64,000 nucleotides of DNA from Diadophis punctatus similis (GCA_023053685.1 JALIGW010000026.1:5483684-5547683), one strand, 5' to 3'. Shown: positions 11,193 to 21,514, numbered from the stretch's first letter. Notes: generated from the sequence alone by a model not told the origin. Numbers and translations: made by a program.

Positions 11193-11629
11193 TCTCAAGC
11201 ACAAAGTCCAAATGTCTGCAGGAAAACAACTAAGCTCACCAAGGGTCCCATAATCCTCCTCCTCCTCCTCCTCCTCCAACCCCTCTCCCTTCTAACACTG
11301 ATGATGTTACCTAGCTGGATCATGAAACGCCTGGAAGAAAACCACCCCTCTCACCAAGGAACCCCCTCCCCCGCTTCGTTTCAACCCCGCAAAACATTCT
11401 CCTTTCTGGGGACCCAGGAAAGCGGCAGAGCGTGTGTGTGCGTGTGTGAACGACTCTCCCTCTTCCAACTTCCCCTGAAAAGGTCGCAGGGACAGAAGAA
11501 GGGGGGGGGAATCAAAATAAAAACAGGGACGGAATCCCGTGGAGGAATGGGAAGGCAGCAAAGCAGGGCAGGAAGGCGTGTCGCAGCAGGAGGAGGAGGA
11601 GGAGAGGAGGAGGAGGAAGAAGCAGCCAG

Positions 11630-11821
11630 CGAGCGAGTGAGCAAGCTGCGGGCGCCAGCGCGAACCGCCTCGCTGCCTCTTTTCCCCTCCCTCTGGCTCG
11701 GCCCGGCCGCCCCATGGAGTGCATCGCCCGGCGGGGCCCTTCTCCTCGCCTCCTTTAGCCCAAACAGCCTCGTCCTTCCACCACCACCTCCTCCTTCTCC
11801 TCCGTCCGCTGTGGGGCCGCC
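11630..11821 (+). promoter_or_regulatory. NIBAN2: GC-rich NIBAN2 promoter / 5' leader region
   Basis: CpG-containing GC-rich DNA lies immediately upstream of the start codon, after a (GGA)n stretch at about 11588-11625. No TATA box is evident, consistent with a CpG-type promoter. The transcription start cannot be fixed from sequence. A pyrimidine-rich segment at about 11773-11812 probably lies in the 5' leader. Confidence 0.55.
11714..11758 (+). promoter_or_regulatory. Possible upstream ORF in the NIBAN2 leader
   Basis: CCCATGG opens a 14-codon frame closed by TAG, ending 63 bp before the NIBAN2 ATG and not overlapping it. It has G at +4 but a pyrimidine at -3. It matters only if transcription starts upstream of 11714. 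Confidence 0.35.
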
Positions 11822-11876
11822 ATGGGCGACGTCATCTCGGCTCACCTGGACGAGAACAGGCGCCAGTCCATCACAG
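11822..11876 (+). CDS. NIBAN2: NIBAN2 exon 1 (coding part)
   Basis: The start context GCCGCCATGG is an optimal Kozak sequence. The exon encodes MGDVISAHLDENRRQSIT plus one base and ends at ACAG|GTAAGG. Human NIBAN2 (FAM129B) begins MGDVLSTHLDDARRQ, so the start and identity are clear. MGDVIS fits the N-myristoylation consensus (Gly2, Ser6); that is an inference. NIBAN2 is a cytosolic and membrane-associated phosphoprotein with a PH domain, reported as an ERK target linked to cell-cell junctions, migration and resistance to apoptosis. The split after the first base of codon 19 matches the phase of exon 2. Intron 1 is 32,892 bp. Confidence 0.95.
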
Positions 11877-12096
11877 GTAAGGCCAGGGTAGAGGCGGGGT
11901 GGGCTGGGGGTGAGGGTACACCACGGCTGCAGCATCTCCCAGCTCCGAGGATATTGAGTGTGGGGAGGGGGCTGCTGCCTTGGGCGAGAATAGGGGGCAG
12001 AGGGGTCCTTCCCGGGGAGGTAAGAGATTCGGCTGAATTGGGGAGGATTTAGGGGGGATTTTAAGACCCGTTTGGCTCAGTTTGCACAGCAGCAGA

Positions 12097-12138
12097 GGAG
12101 GGGGGCTTGTCAGTCTCTAGCCTGACAAGCCCCCCTCC
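12097..12138. repeat. Perfect 17-bp hairpin in early intron 1
   Basis: The left arm is 12097-12113 (ending GGCTTGTCAG) and the right arm 12122-12138 (starting CTGACAAGCC), with an 8-nt loop. It lies about 220 bp downstream of the exon 1 donor. Confidence 0.9.
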
Positions 12139-12610
12139 CCACTTCCTGGGGGGAGTGGGCGGCTTTGCTGCCTGCTGCTTTTTTCTTCTTCTTTTCTTCT
12201 TTTTTTCTTTTTTAAACTAGTTCTGCGCGCAAGCGGGAAGGCATAGATAGGATTTAATCTTTCTTTTAAGGGTGGGAGGAAAGTCCCGGAGAAAGAGAAG
12301 GAAAGACCGCCGCCTTTTCAGCCCCTGCGTGGATTTTTCCCCAGGTTTTGTGTTATAGGGGAACTTCAGACATGTAATTTTTTTTGGGGGGGGGGTTGTT
12401 TTTGTTTCCAAAGTTCTTTTTTCCCCTCTCTCTTCCCTCCTTTTTTTCTTCTTTCTTTCCACGTTGCCACTCCTTTCTTTTTCGCCTCGCCCTCTTCTCT
12501 TCTCGGCTGGGAGGGAAGGGCAAGGAAAGGACTGGAATAAGTTGGGAAGAGAAGACAGAAACAAGATTCGGAGTAAGCCGGGCGCAAGGGCGCATGGTTG
12601 GAGACGAAAA

Positions 12611-12613
<3 letters not shown>

Positions 12614-12702
<89 letters not shown>

Positions 12703-12703
12703 A

Positions 12704-12738
<35 letters not shown>

Positions 12739-12792
12739 ATCTCTCTCTCTCACACACACACACAATCTCCCTCCCTCTCTGTCTCAGCACAA

Positions 12793-12847
<55 letters not shown>

Positions 12848-12848
12848 T

Positions 12849-12888
<40 letters not shown>

Positions 12889-12975
12889 AACACACACTCT
12901 CTCTCTCTCACACACACACACACAATCTCTCTCTCACACACACACAATCTCCCTCCCTCTCTGTCTCACACACAA

Positions 12976-13067
<92 letters not shown>

Positions 13068-13107
13068 CACACACACACTATCTCATACACACACTCATAC
13101 TCCACTT
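12614..13107. repeat. Alternating (CT)n and (CA)n tracts in intron 1
   Basis: At least six CT-to-CA block pairs are followed by a long (CT)n at about 12980-13063 and degenerate ACAC. CCCTCCCTCTCTGTCTCA recurs twice (about 12770 and 12952), suggesting internal duplication. Confidence 0.95.
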
Positions 13108-13470
13108 CTCCACTTCTTTTCGGTTTCGCTTCGGGGAAGGGAGGTCTTGTGTTTCCAGGAGCTTCCACTTTGAAAATGGCCTCTGGAAATCCGGGAAGGG
13201 GAAGTTGTGAGAAAATGACTTTACTCGCACGATGCAAAGGGTTTTTTCCCCTGCAAGACTTTGTTGTTGTGATTTTTTTCCTCCCGGTCAACAATCGCAA
13301 CTGTTGCCTCGCTTCTGTAAACACAGAAATGGCTGTTTGATGAAGAGGGAAAGTCAGGGACAAAAAAAAATAAAAAGTCCAAAAAAAAAATAATGCCAGG
13401 GAATTTCTAGATGCCTGGCACTCTGACAAATCAGCCATCCATGGACACACAGGCATGAACATCTATAGAC

Positions 13471-13553
13471 CACAGGTAGTCCTTGACTTAAGACCACCAA
13501 TGGTGAGTGAGAAATTGGTTTGAAGTGAGTTTTGGCCCCATTGTACCACTTTT
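13471..13553. mobile_element. TIR DNA transposon fragment (GGTAGTCCT family)
   Basis: A CACAGGTAGTCCTTGACTTA terminus plus about 60 bp of interior, abutting the minisatellite at 13554. Confidence 0.7.
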
Positions 13554-14068
13554 CCTGCAAGAAAACAAGCAAGCTCAGATATTCTCTTTTTCCTCCTCCT
13601 CCTCGTCTCCACACACCCCACTCCCTCCACACACCCCACTCCCTTCTAGCACTGATGATGTTACCTAGTTGGGTAATGAAATGTCTGCAAGAAAACAACC
13701 AAGCTAAGAGAGCACCAAGGACCCCACAATCATCTACTCTTCCTCCTTTTCCTCCTCCTCCTCCTCCTCTCCACACACCCCATTCCCTTCTAGCACTGAT
13801 GATGTTACCTAGTTGGGTAATGAAATGTCTGCAAGAAAACAATCCAGCTCAGAGAGCACCAAGGACCCCACAATCATCTACTCTTCCTCCTTTTCCTCCT
13901 CCTCTCCACACACCCCACTCCCTTCTGGCACTGATGATGTTACCTAGTTGGGTCATGAAATGTCTGCAAGAAAACAATCCAGCTCAGAGAGCACCAAGGA
14001 CCACACAGTCCTCCTGCTCCTCCTCTCCACACACCTTTTAGCACTGATGATGTTACCTAGTTGGGTTT
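13554..14068. repeat. Minisatellite, about 130-144-bp unit, roughly 3.5 copies
   Basis: CTGCAAGAAAACAA recurs at 13555, 13685, 13829 and 13964. Each unit also holds a CTCCACACACCCC segment, GCACTGATGATGTTACCTAG and GAGAGCACCAAGGACC. A reverse-complement array is at 41940-42590. Confidence 0.9.
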
Positions 14069-14358
14069 GAGCAGTGACTAAATGAGCTGTTGCGGACCTG
14101 TATTGGTCTGTGTGCCGCCTCCAACTTTTTTCTGGATGTGGAGATGAGCCGGGCCTTTTTGTATGTGTTTGTGTGTGTTTTAGCTAATAATGAAATGGAA
14201 AAGTTTTTGGCTTTTGGTTCTCCCACCATATATATATCCAAGGTGAAGAGAAGGAGAAAGCTGCATCGGTTGGGTTTCTGCTTGTTCATAGCAAGGGCTT
14301 TCTGTCTGCAGGGATCTGAAGAGACTTTGGCTGGGTGGAGGCTTTTGAACGTTGGAAG

Positions 14359-14583
14359 CAGAGGTGGGTTTCACATATTCTTGCTACTGGTTTGCCCCGC
14401 GCGCACGCGCATGCCTTCTGCACATGCGCCTGGCCTTCCATGCTTGCGCTTTGCTCACACGTGTGCCTTCCACACATGCGCCCGGCTTCCAAAACGTGGC
14501 TAAATAGAACAGCATTATGTCCGGGTGGGCTCGCTCGCAGTCGCCGCTACAGGTTTGCCCGAATCGGCTGAATACCACCTCTG
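14359..14583. mobile_element. Non-autonomous hAT-like element, GAGGTGGGTTTC family
   Basis: The termini are CAGAGGTGGGTTTCAC and GAATACCACCTCTG. Flanks GTTGGAAG (14351-14358) and CTTGGAAG (14584-14591) form an 8-bp target duplication with one mismatch. Confidence 0.85.
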
Positions 14584-14835
14584 CTTGGAAGGATACGTTT
14601 AGGCTAAATGTCGATAAAGATTCTCAATTATCCAGGTCGTGGTTGTCCCAAAGGTGCTTTTTCCAAAAAGCAACTGGATTTTCTTAGGGTTTTTGTTTCG
14701 TTTTTTAATTATTATTTTTCCTTGAAAACGTTTTGCTTCTCATCCAAGGAGCTTCTTCAGTTCTGCATTCTGCATTTAGGCGGTTAACTGTAAAACCGGG
14801 GAGAGAAAGGAGGATCTTGGCATGCTGATGGGGAG

Positions 14836-15183
14836 TGTCCATTTAGCGACCATCTGAAGTTGCAACCGCACTGGAAAACGAAACTACGACCGTTTTTCAC
14901 TCTTGTGACCGTCACAGCATTCCAAATTCCAAATTCACACGCTTGGGCACCCGACCCGTATTTATGACGGTCGTAGCATCCCGGGGTGTGTGTGTCACAT
15001 GATCCCCCTTTTGCGAAGTCAGATTCACTTCAAAACCGTGCGACTCCCTTCGCCGCTGCAGTGACTCACTTAACAACGGTGGCAAGAAAGGTTGTAAAAC
15101 GGGCCTAATCCCCCTTTAACCCATGTCTGGATTAAGCCACAGGGATTTTGGCTTCTGTTGTGCTTTTAAATTGAGGATTACCA
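14836..15183. mobile_element. TIR DNA transposon copy (GGTAGTCCT family), diverged
   Basis: TTTAGCGACCATC, GACCGTTTTTCACTC, CCTTTTGCGAAG and a terminal TTGAGGATTACCAG are recognisable. Confidence 0.65.
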
Positions 15184-15530
15184 GTTTATTTTTTTTATTT
15201 TCCCCCGCCCCACCCCCACCCTTGGTGTGTTCTGTTTGGGAAAATCTCTTTTGAGTGGAAGTTTTTCTTTTTTAAAAAAAGAAAAAGAAAAAAAATCCTG
15301 AGGCATTGCCACAAACACGTGATTCTTTTTTTCCTTCTTCTCCCACGCCCTGACACACCTTGTTTCTCGGGCTGGCAAGAAAGAGGTTTGATCCTGGGTG
15401 GAGCTGAGCCTCGGCTTTCAGCATTCCTCACTGGCCACCCTCTCAATCCACAACACTTTGGAAGTTTTTTTCTGACGTCTTGGGGGAAACGTGACGAGGT
15501 AAAAGCCACAGAAATAGCACTTGCACCTAT
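15184..15530. other. Intron 1 sequence, no feature recognised
   Basis: It contains an A/T homopolymer-rich stretch at 15183-15300 and otherwise unique DNA. Confidence 0.3.
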
Positions 15531-16024
15531 ACAGGTGGTGGTCCTTGACTTACGGCCACAACGGAGCCCGTAATTTATGTGGCTAAGTGAGGAAACTTGT
15601 TGAGTGAGTTTTGTCCCGTTTTAATGACTTTTCTTGCCGCGTTTCTTAAGCGAACCGCTGCAGCGGTTCAATTAGGAACACGGTCGTTAAGTGAATCTGG
15701 CTTCCCCGTTGACTTTGCTTGTCGGAAGGTTGCAAATGGGGAAGAAAAGGAAGGAAGGAAGGAAGGAAGGAAGGAAGGAAGGAAGGAAGGAAGGAAGGAA
15801 GGAAGGAAGGAAGGAAGGAGACTAAGAGAAGGAAGGAAGGAAGTCAACCTTGAACTGGACTCAAGGTTGACTTGAGTCAGGAGCGAACACCAGCACCTGA
15901 ATTTTGCTCATGGGACCACGGCGGAATGCCACACCAGTCGTAACTCTGAAAAACGGTCACACCAAGTCCCGTTGTAACTTCGAACAGCCACTAAACTAAT
16001 GGTTGCAAGTAAGGACTACCGGTA
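15531..16024. mobile_element. TIR DNA transposon copy interrupted by (GAAG)n
   Basis: The ends are ACAGGTGGTGGTCCTTGACT and AAGTAAGGACTACCGGT. A (GAAG)n tract with a short SINE-like CTCAAGGTTGACTTGAGTCA occupies about 15748-15880. Confidence 0.75.
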
Positions 16025-16850
16025 CACCAAGATCAGAGTGGGACCTGGTTTGGATGTAACGTTTTGGGTGAATTCCGCTTGTTTGACACAGGCGAATTTG
16101 GCACCGCCGCCAAATCGGAGTGATTTTATCCAGCCGTGCCAAGCTGGGTGTTTCCCTCCCTTAATCCGGCCTGCTGGCAAACCTACCCACCCCGCTCCTT
16201 CTGTTGGGGATGAGGAACAGTCTTTGAGAAGGGTGTTGTTCCCTCCTACCAGAAGGGAATCTTCGGGAGCCAGCTTTTTCTGGCTTCGGCACAATGGCGG
16301 GGTTTGGACGTCGTGATTGCACCCCGGGGAGAGAAATGGAAGTGAAAGGCCCAGCTAATTGCTCCTGTCAGTTACCGACTTGATCCCAATGAGGCCGAAG
16401 GGTTGAAGAAGCCCTCGATTGTCAGAAATGCTGTGTCTGTATCTCTTCAGGGGGGTGTCTCTCCCTCTCCCTCCTCTTCTGCCCTCTTCTCTGATGCGGG
16501 TCCGCGGTTTGCCCCCAGGGAACCGCTTCTCTGTCTTGCCTCTGTTAAACCCATCTTCCTTTTTTTTTGCTTTTTCATTCTGCACGTAACGTGGGGAAGG
16601 GTCCGTGGGCGACATGGAACTCAAACTGCCACTGGGAAGACCACCCAGGAAAATTCTTCGGAGTGCGTCTGATTGTCAGTGTGGTCCCTTTGCCCCTGCC
16701 TGTTAATGCACAACTATCTTCTGCAGCTCTGTTCTTGGCTTATGTCTAGTGTGCAACACAAGAGTCAAATTTGTGGTCATAAGTGCGGGAACCAGTTGCA
16801 GGTTGTAAGTAGGAGAAAGGATGTCTTGGTAGATACCGGTAGATTTATAG
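16025..16850. other. Intron 1, apparently unique sequence
   Basis: No repeat family or exon is recognised. Several short open frames lack splice context. Confidence 0.3.
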
Positions 16851-17112
16851 CAGAGATGGTTTTTCACTTACCTTCCCTATTGGTTCGCAAATGTGAGCAT
16901 GCACGCGAGAGCTTCGCTCGCACACGCCACCTCCGCACATGCGCACAGCCACCCGCGCACGCACTTTAGTCGTGTGCGAGCCTTCCACGCATACGCCTGG
17001 CCTCAAAAACATGCACAAATAGGATAGAATAGAGCCGGGGGGGGCAGGCCGACTTGCAATTTCCGCTACCGGTTCGGGCAAACCAGACCGAACCGGCTGA
17101 AGAACACCTCTG
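16851..17112. mobile_element. Non-autonomous hAT-like element, perfect target duplication
   Basis: The termini are CAGAGATGG and GAACACCTCTG. It is flanked on both sides by ATTTATAG (16843-16850 and 17113-17120). The interior has the ACCGGTTCGGGCAAACC-type motif shared with 14359, 38648 and 54773. Confidence 0.9.
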
Positions 17113-17127
17113 ATTTATAGGATCCAG

Positions 17128-17610
17128 AATACCAGAGTTGGAAGGGACCTTGGAGATCTTCTAAGCCAGGAGTCGCCAACCTCTGGGCTGCGGCCTGTTC
17201 AAAACCAGGCCACGGGAGAAATTGGCAAGCCTTCACCCGCATGAATTTCCACTAACACGAGCGGAGGACCCTGTCACTCTCGCGCGGAGTTCCACTCGCG
17301 CAAATGGAGCTTCGCGCGGGAGCACCCTCAGTTCGTGCACAAAGTTCCATTTGCACGTTTGCCGCTCGCACAAACGGAGCTGTGTGCGCCTGCCACTCAC
17401 ATGCCTCCCCTGCGCCGGGCCGCCAAGCTGGAAAGTTTGAGGAAGCCCTGTTCTCGTCCAACCCCTGCTGAGGCAGGAGACCCTATGCCATTTCGGACAA
17501 AACGATTGTCCAATCTCTTCTTTAAAACCACCTCCAGTGTTGGAGCACCCACCGCTTCTGGAGGGAAGCCGTTCTACTGGTGTGATTGTTCTCACTGGCA
17601 GGAAGTTTCT
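17128..17610 (-). mobile_element. CR1 3' end split by a hAT-like element
   Basis: CR1 minus-strand sequence at 17128-17166 resumes at 17451. The insert 17167-17450 begins CAGGAGTCGCCAACC and ends AAGCCCTG. The flanks TTCTAAGC and TTCTCGTC both derive from the CR1 motif TTCTAGTC. Confidence 0.7.
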
Positions 17611-17907
17611 AGGTCTGCTCAGAAGCATAGAAGTCGAGGTTCCCCCCTTGCCAGACGTCTCCTCTGCCAAGTTTGCTGAATGTTGCAACGGAAGATTTGC
17701 GAGGATGACTCAAGCGGTGGAAGAAATGAGTCGCTGGTTTAGTGGGAAAAGATGGGTCATTCAAGAATCTCCTGGTGTTTTTCTGACTCATTCTGTGCAA
17801 GAGGGCATTCTCTCTTCCCCCATTCGAAGAACGCCCGAGAGGACACATTTGCCGATTTTAATCCCATCTTTATTCCATCGTTATTCCCTCGTTATTCTAT
17901 CAGTCAC
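17611..17907. other. Intron 1, no feature recognised
   Basis: Unique-looking DNA without an exon-like block. Confidence 0.3.
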
Positions 17908-18115
17908 TGCGTGGTGGCGCAGTGGTTAGAATGCAGGATTGCAGGCTAACTCTGCCGACTGCCAGCAGTTCGATTCTCACCAGGCTCAAGGTTGGCTCAG
18001 CCTTCCGTCTTTCCGAGGTGGGTAAAATGAGGACCCAGATTGTTGGGGGTAAGAGGCTGACTCTGTAAACCGCTTAGAGAGGGCTGTGGTATATAAGTCT
18101 AAGTGCTATTGCTGT
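17908..18115 (+). mobile_element. tRNA-derived SINE
   Basis: Head TGGTGGCGCAGTGGTTAGAA, B-box-like CAGTTCGATTCTCACC, middle GACCCAGATTGTTGGGGG, and a TATATAAGTCTAAGTGCTAT tail. Confidence 0.9.
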
Positions 18116-18135
18116 AGCTGTTGGCTGTTGCATTA

Positions 18136-18361
18136 GGAGCCGTGATGACGCAGTGATTAGAATGCAGTATTGCAGGCTAATTTCTGATGACCGTCAACAG
18201 TTCGATCCTGACTGGCTCACAGTTGACTCAGCCTTCTATCCTTCCGAGGTCGGTAAAATGAGGACCCAGATTGTTGGGGGCAATAGGCAGACTCTCTAAA
18301 CCTCTTAGAGAGAGTTGTAAAGCACTGTGAAGCGGTATATAAGTCTAAGTGCTGTTGCTAT
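18136..18361 (+). mobile_element. tRNA-derived SINE leading into (CCTT)n
   Basis: A second copy beginning GAGCCGTGATGACGCAGTG and ending GTGCTGTTGCTATT, immediately followed by (CCTT)n. Confidence 0.9.
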
Positions 18362-18435
18362 TCCTTCCTTCCTTCCTTCCTTCCTTCCTTCCTTCCTTCC
18401 TTCCTTCCTTCCTTCCTTCCTTCCTTCCTTCCTTC

Positions 18436-18488
<53 letters not shown>
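18362..18488. repeat. (CCTT)n then (GCTT)n between two SINEs
   Basis: Pure CCTT switches to pure GCTT at about 18438 and ends at the CATGGTGGCGCAG head of the next SINE. Confidence 0.95.
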
Positions 18489-18697
18489 CATGGTGGCGCA
18501 GTGGTTAGAATGCAGTATGGCAGGCTAATTTCTGATGACGGTCAGCAGTTCGATCCTGACCTGCTCACAGTGGACTCGGCCTTCCATCCTTCAGAGGTCG
18601 GTACAATGAGGACCCAGATTGTTGGGGGCAATAGGCCGACTCTGTAAACCGCTTAGAGAGCGCTGTGAAGTGGTATATACCTAATTGCTATTGCTAT
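18489..18697 (+). mobile_element. tRNA-derived SINE starting directly after the microsatellite
   Basis: It begins CATGGTGGCGCAGTGG with no GAGCC leader, exactly at the microsatellite edge, and ends near CTAATTGCTATTGCTAT. Confidence 0.9.
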
Positions 18698-19339
18698 CCA
18701 TAGGCCAGGAGATTTGCAAAAGGGTTATAAGCTCTTCCTTGTCCAGCAGTGTGGCTGGTGGCCACCTGTGACCCCTTGTCCTAATGAGGTCACGCAAATC
18801 AATGATTGCCTAGTTAAAGATTCCCAGACCTGGGACTGTATCATCGTCCCCAGATAGGGTTGCCAGATCCTGCTTGCTACTTCCCCCCTCTCTCCTCTCC
18901 TTCCGTGTCCAAACAAGCCCCGTCTTCAAGGGTGGGAGGCCTTTCATTAAGAGAGCCTGATTTATCTGCCACTCGTCTTTGCACATGGCGCTCCAGGGCG
19001 CACCTCGAAACGATGGGCGGTGAACGGGATGAGCGCAGTAGCCCGGGTTGCAGACGGGCAGAGAGCAGGTGGGTGATAGGGCTGCCAATTTCAGGTGTTG
19101 CAACCTTGACTTGCAATTTGGAATTTACCTGCCGTGCTTCAAAGACAATTATTTATGAAATGCCGGCATAAACCTGACTCCCGTACGTGTCAGAAAGCAC
19201 AAGGCATATTTCCCATATACGCTCCTTCATCTAGGGTGGTTCGGCCTAAATGTTACTTTACATTAAAAAAAATGGCTTACTAGCATTTTACTTATAAAAT
19301 GTCTTTTTCTGGCTTAGAATATAGAATAATACAGAATGG
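18698..19339. other. Intron 1, no feature recognised
   Basis: Unique-looking sequence; no exon or known repeat identified. Confidence 0.3.
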
Positions 19340-19950
19340 TAAAAGACTCCTTGAGCAAGGGGTTGGACTAGAAGACCTCCAAAGTCTCTTTCCACTCTAA
19401 GATTCTATGTTCTAATGAAAGAAGGCAATGTAAAATAGAATAGGATAATAGGAATAGGATAATAGGAATAGGAAGAGAAGAGAAGAGAAGAGAAGAGAAG
19501 AGAAGAGAAGAGAAGAGAAGAGAAGAGAATATAGAATAGAATAGAATAGAATAGAATAGAATAGAATAGAATAGAATAGAATAGAATAGAATAGAATAGA
19601 ATAGAATAGAATAGAATAGAATAGAATAGAATAACAGAGTTGGAAGGGACCTTGGAGGTCTTCTAGTCCAACCTCTTGCTTAGTCAGGAAATCCTATACC
19701 ATTTCAGACAAATGGTTATCCAATCTCTTCTTAAAAACTTCCAGTGTAGGAGCATTGACAACTTCTGGAGGCAGGCTGTTCCACGGATTAATTGTTCTCA
19801 ATGTCAGGAAATTCCTCCTTAGTTCTAGGTTGCTTCTCTCCTTGTTTAGTTTCCACCCATTGCTTCTTGTTCTACCCTCAGGTGCTTTGGAAAATAGCTT
19901 GACTCCCTCTTCTTTGTGGCAACCCCTGAGATATCGGAACACTGCTCGAT
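19340..19950. mobile_element. CR1 tails facing each other across AGAAG/AATAG repeats
   Basis: A + strand CR1 tail at 19340-19412, then AATAGG, (AGAAG)n and (AATAG)n at 19437-19632. A minus-strand CR1 3' end follows from 19633 (ACAGAGTTGGAAGGGACC) to about 19950. Confidence 0.85.
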
Positions 19951-20812
19951 TTTCAGAAGTAGTGAATTATCCACCAACCACCATTTTCTGGTTTAAACCG
20001 TGAAACAAATGGCCATTTCCAATTTCCCCCATGACTACGGTTGTGGCAGTGTGCGAATGCGGCCAATGGTGGTTGCTATCAAAGAGAACCTTGAGATGGG
20101 TGCTATGAAACAATTAAAATTTAGGAGTTGGGACGTGGTTTGCCAGCTGTCCACAAACCATAGCTTCCCCATCACTTTTGCACGTGGACAAGGTTTCTTT
20201 CACATGAACTGGGCTCCACCACCCAGGGTTATGAATGTCAGATGGGTGGCCCTATAAATCTTACAAATAAAATAAATTAGGCTGAGCTGTCAGATGATTT
20301 GCTTAAAGCTTGAAGCATTGTATGAACTCCACTGTGGCTCGCTCACGGTTTAGACAACTTCCGCATGGAACCCGATGCAGTCACAGCCTATGACTGTAGC
20401 CCATGCATTGTTCTAAATCATAATGGGGTTCATTTGGTTAGGATTTAGTATATATTGTATGAACCCAGCCCTCAAGTGTATGTGACTCATGGTCATGCTT
20501 CAACAGAATCTTGGTACGTACATAAACATTTTACTTGGGGAAGAAATTAACCCTCAACGTTGAGGGTTTAAAATGGCAAGAGTGATCTTTGCTTTGTGCC
20601 CATCTCTTTTTTAAAAAAAACTTAGTGGTTTTTTGTTTTTTAATCTTTGTATCTTATGTTCTTATCTTATGTTCTTCTTCTCTATCTTATGTTCTTCTTG
20701 CTTGGATATTAGTTTGTTGCTTTCTACAAAAGAATTGGCCCAATTCTTCCAAAGATGATTAGGGAACTGGAGGCAAAAACATAGGAAGAACGGTTGGGTT
20801 TGTCTAGTCCAG
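19951..20812. other. Intron 1, no feature recognised
   Basis: Unique-looking DNA. A 20-bp perfect palindrome centred on AACGTT lies at 20549-20568. Confidence 0.3.
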
Positions 20813-21031
20813 GGGTCCTCAAACTTGGCAACTTTAAGACGTGTGGACTTCAACTCCCAGAATTCTCCAGCCAGTTGGGGAGGGAGGCCATGTACGCTGC
20901 CTTCAGCTTTTGTAGGAAAGGTGGGAGAGAGAATCAAAATGAACAAAAATCAACTTGCTAATTGCTAACTGTCAACGTTTAGCTGGCTGGAGAATTCTAG
21001 GAGTTGAAGTCCACACGTCCGCCATCACTGG
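20813..21031. mobile_element. Foldback MITE-like element with divergent interior
   Basis: The left arm carries CAGGGGTCCTCAAACTTGG and GTGGACTTCAACTCCCAGAA. The right arm carries the complement (GAATTCTAGGAGTTGAAGTC). Members are also at 29894 and 58787. Confidence 0.7.
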
Positions 21032-21514
21032 TATAGGGTTTCCTGTTTGGGCAGGGGGTTGGACTAGAAGACCTTGACAGCCTCTTCCAACTCTGTTTTT
21101 CCGATACTGGTTGCACCTCCGGCAACACGCTGTGCGTCTTCCTACACGTGATGAGCAGAGAAGGTCAAAGGTCCCAGCTGTGGTTGAAGCCCTGCTTAAA
21201 AAAAAGAAAATAAAAGAAAGACGAAGAATGGATTTCTTTCGCTTCTGTAAAAGCTGCCGCAGCTTTTTTTGTAAATGTCAAGTAGAATGTGTCCCAGACT
21301 TACCCTTTAATCCGGCGAAGTTGGGAGAAGAACAGGCAGTCTTCCAGCCCATAAACTAGAGACGACAAGAAGGTCTTTGGCTCGTTTGGTGTTTACTAAA
21401 GGAAAATGTGCTCTCGCCATTATTTCGTTGAATTTTATTTTATGGCGATCGCTCTGTTTTCATGGCTTGGCTCATCCTTTGTTCCACTTGCATTGGACGC
21501 CCGGCTGTTGGTCA
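21032..21514. other. Intron 1, CR1-tail scrap then unclassified sequence
   Basis: 21040-21105 resembles a CR1 tail (CAGGGGGTTGGACTAGAAGA). The rest is not recognised. Confidence 0.35.

Noticed and set aside
11301..11891. A 196-codon frame overlapping the NIBAN2 start
   Set aside because: It is in another frame through the GC-rich leader; the Kozak ATG at 11822 and protein similarity fix the real frame.
12384..13340. A 318-codon open frame in early intron 1
   Set aside because: It reads (CT)n and (CA)n as LS and HT repeats, just downstream of NIBAN2 exon 1; no homology visible.
16016..16316. A ~100-codon frame in unique intron 1 sequence
   Set aside because: Its start lies at the end of a TIR element, and there are no splice sites or recognisable motifs.
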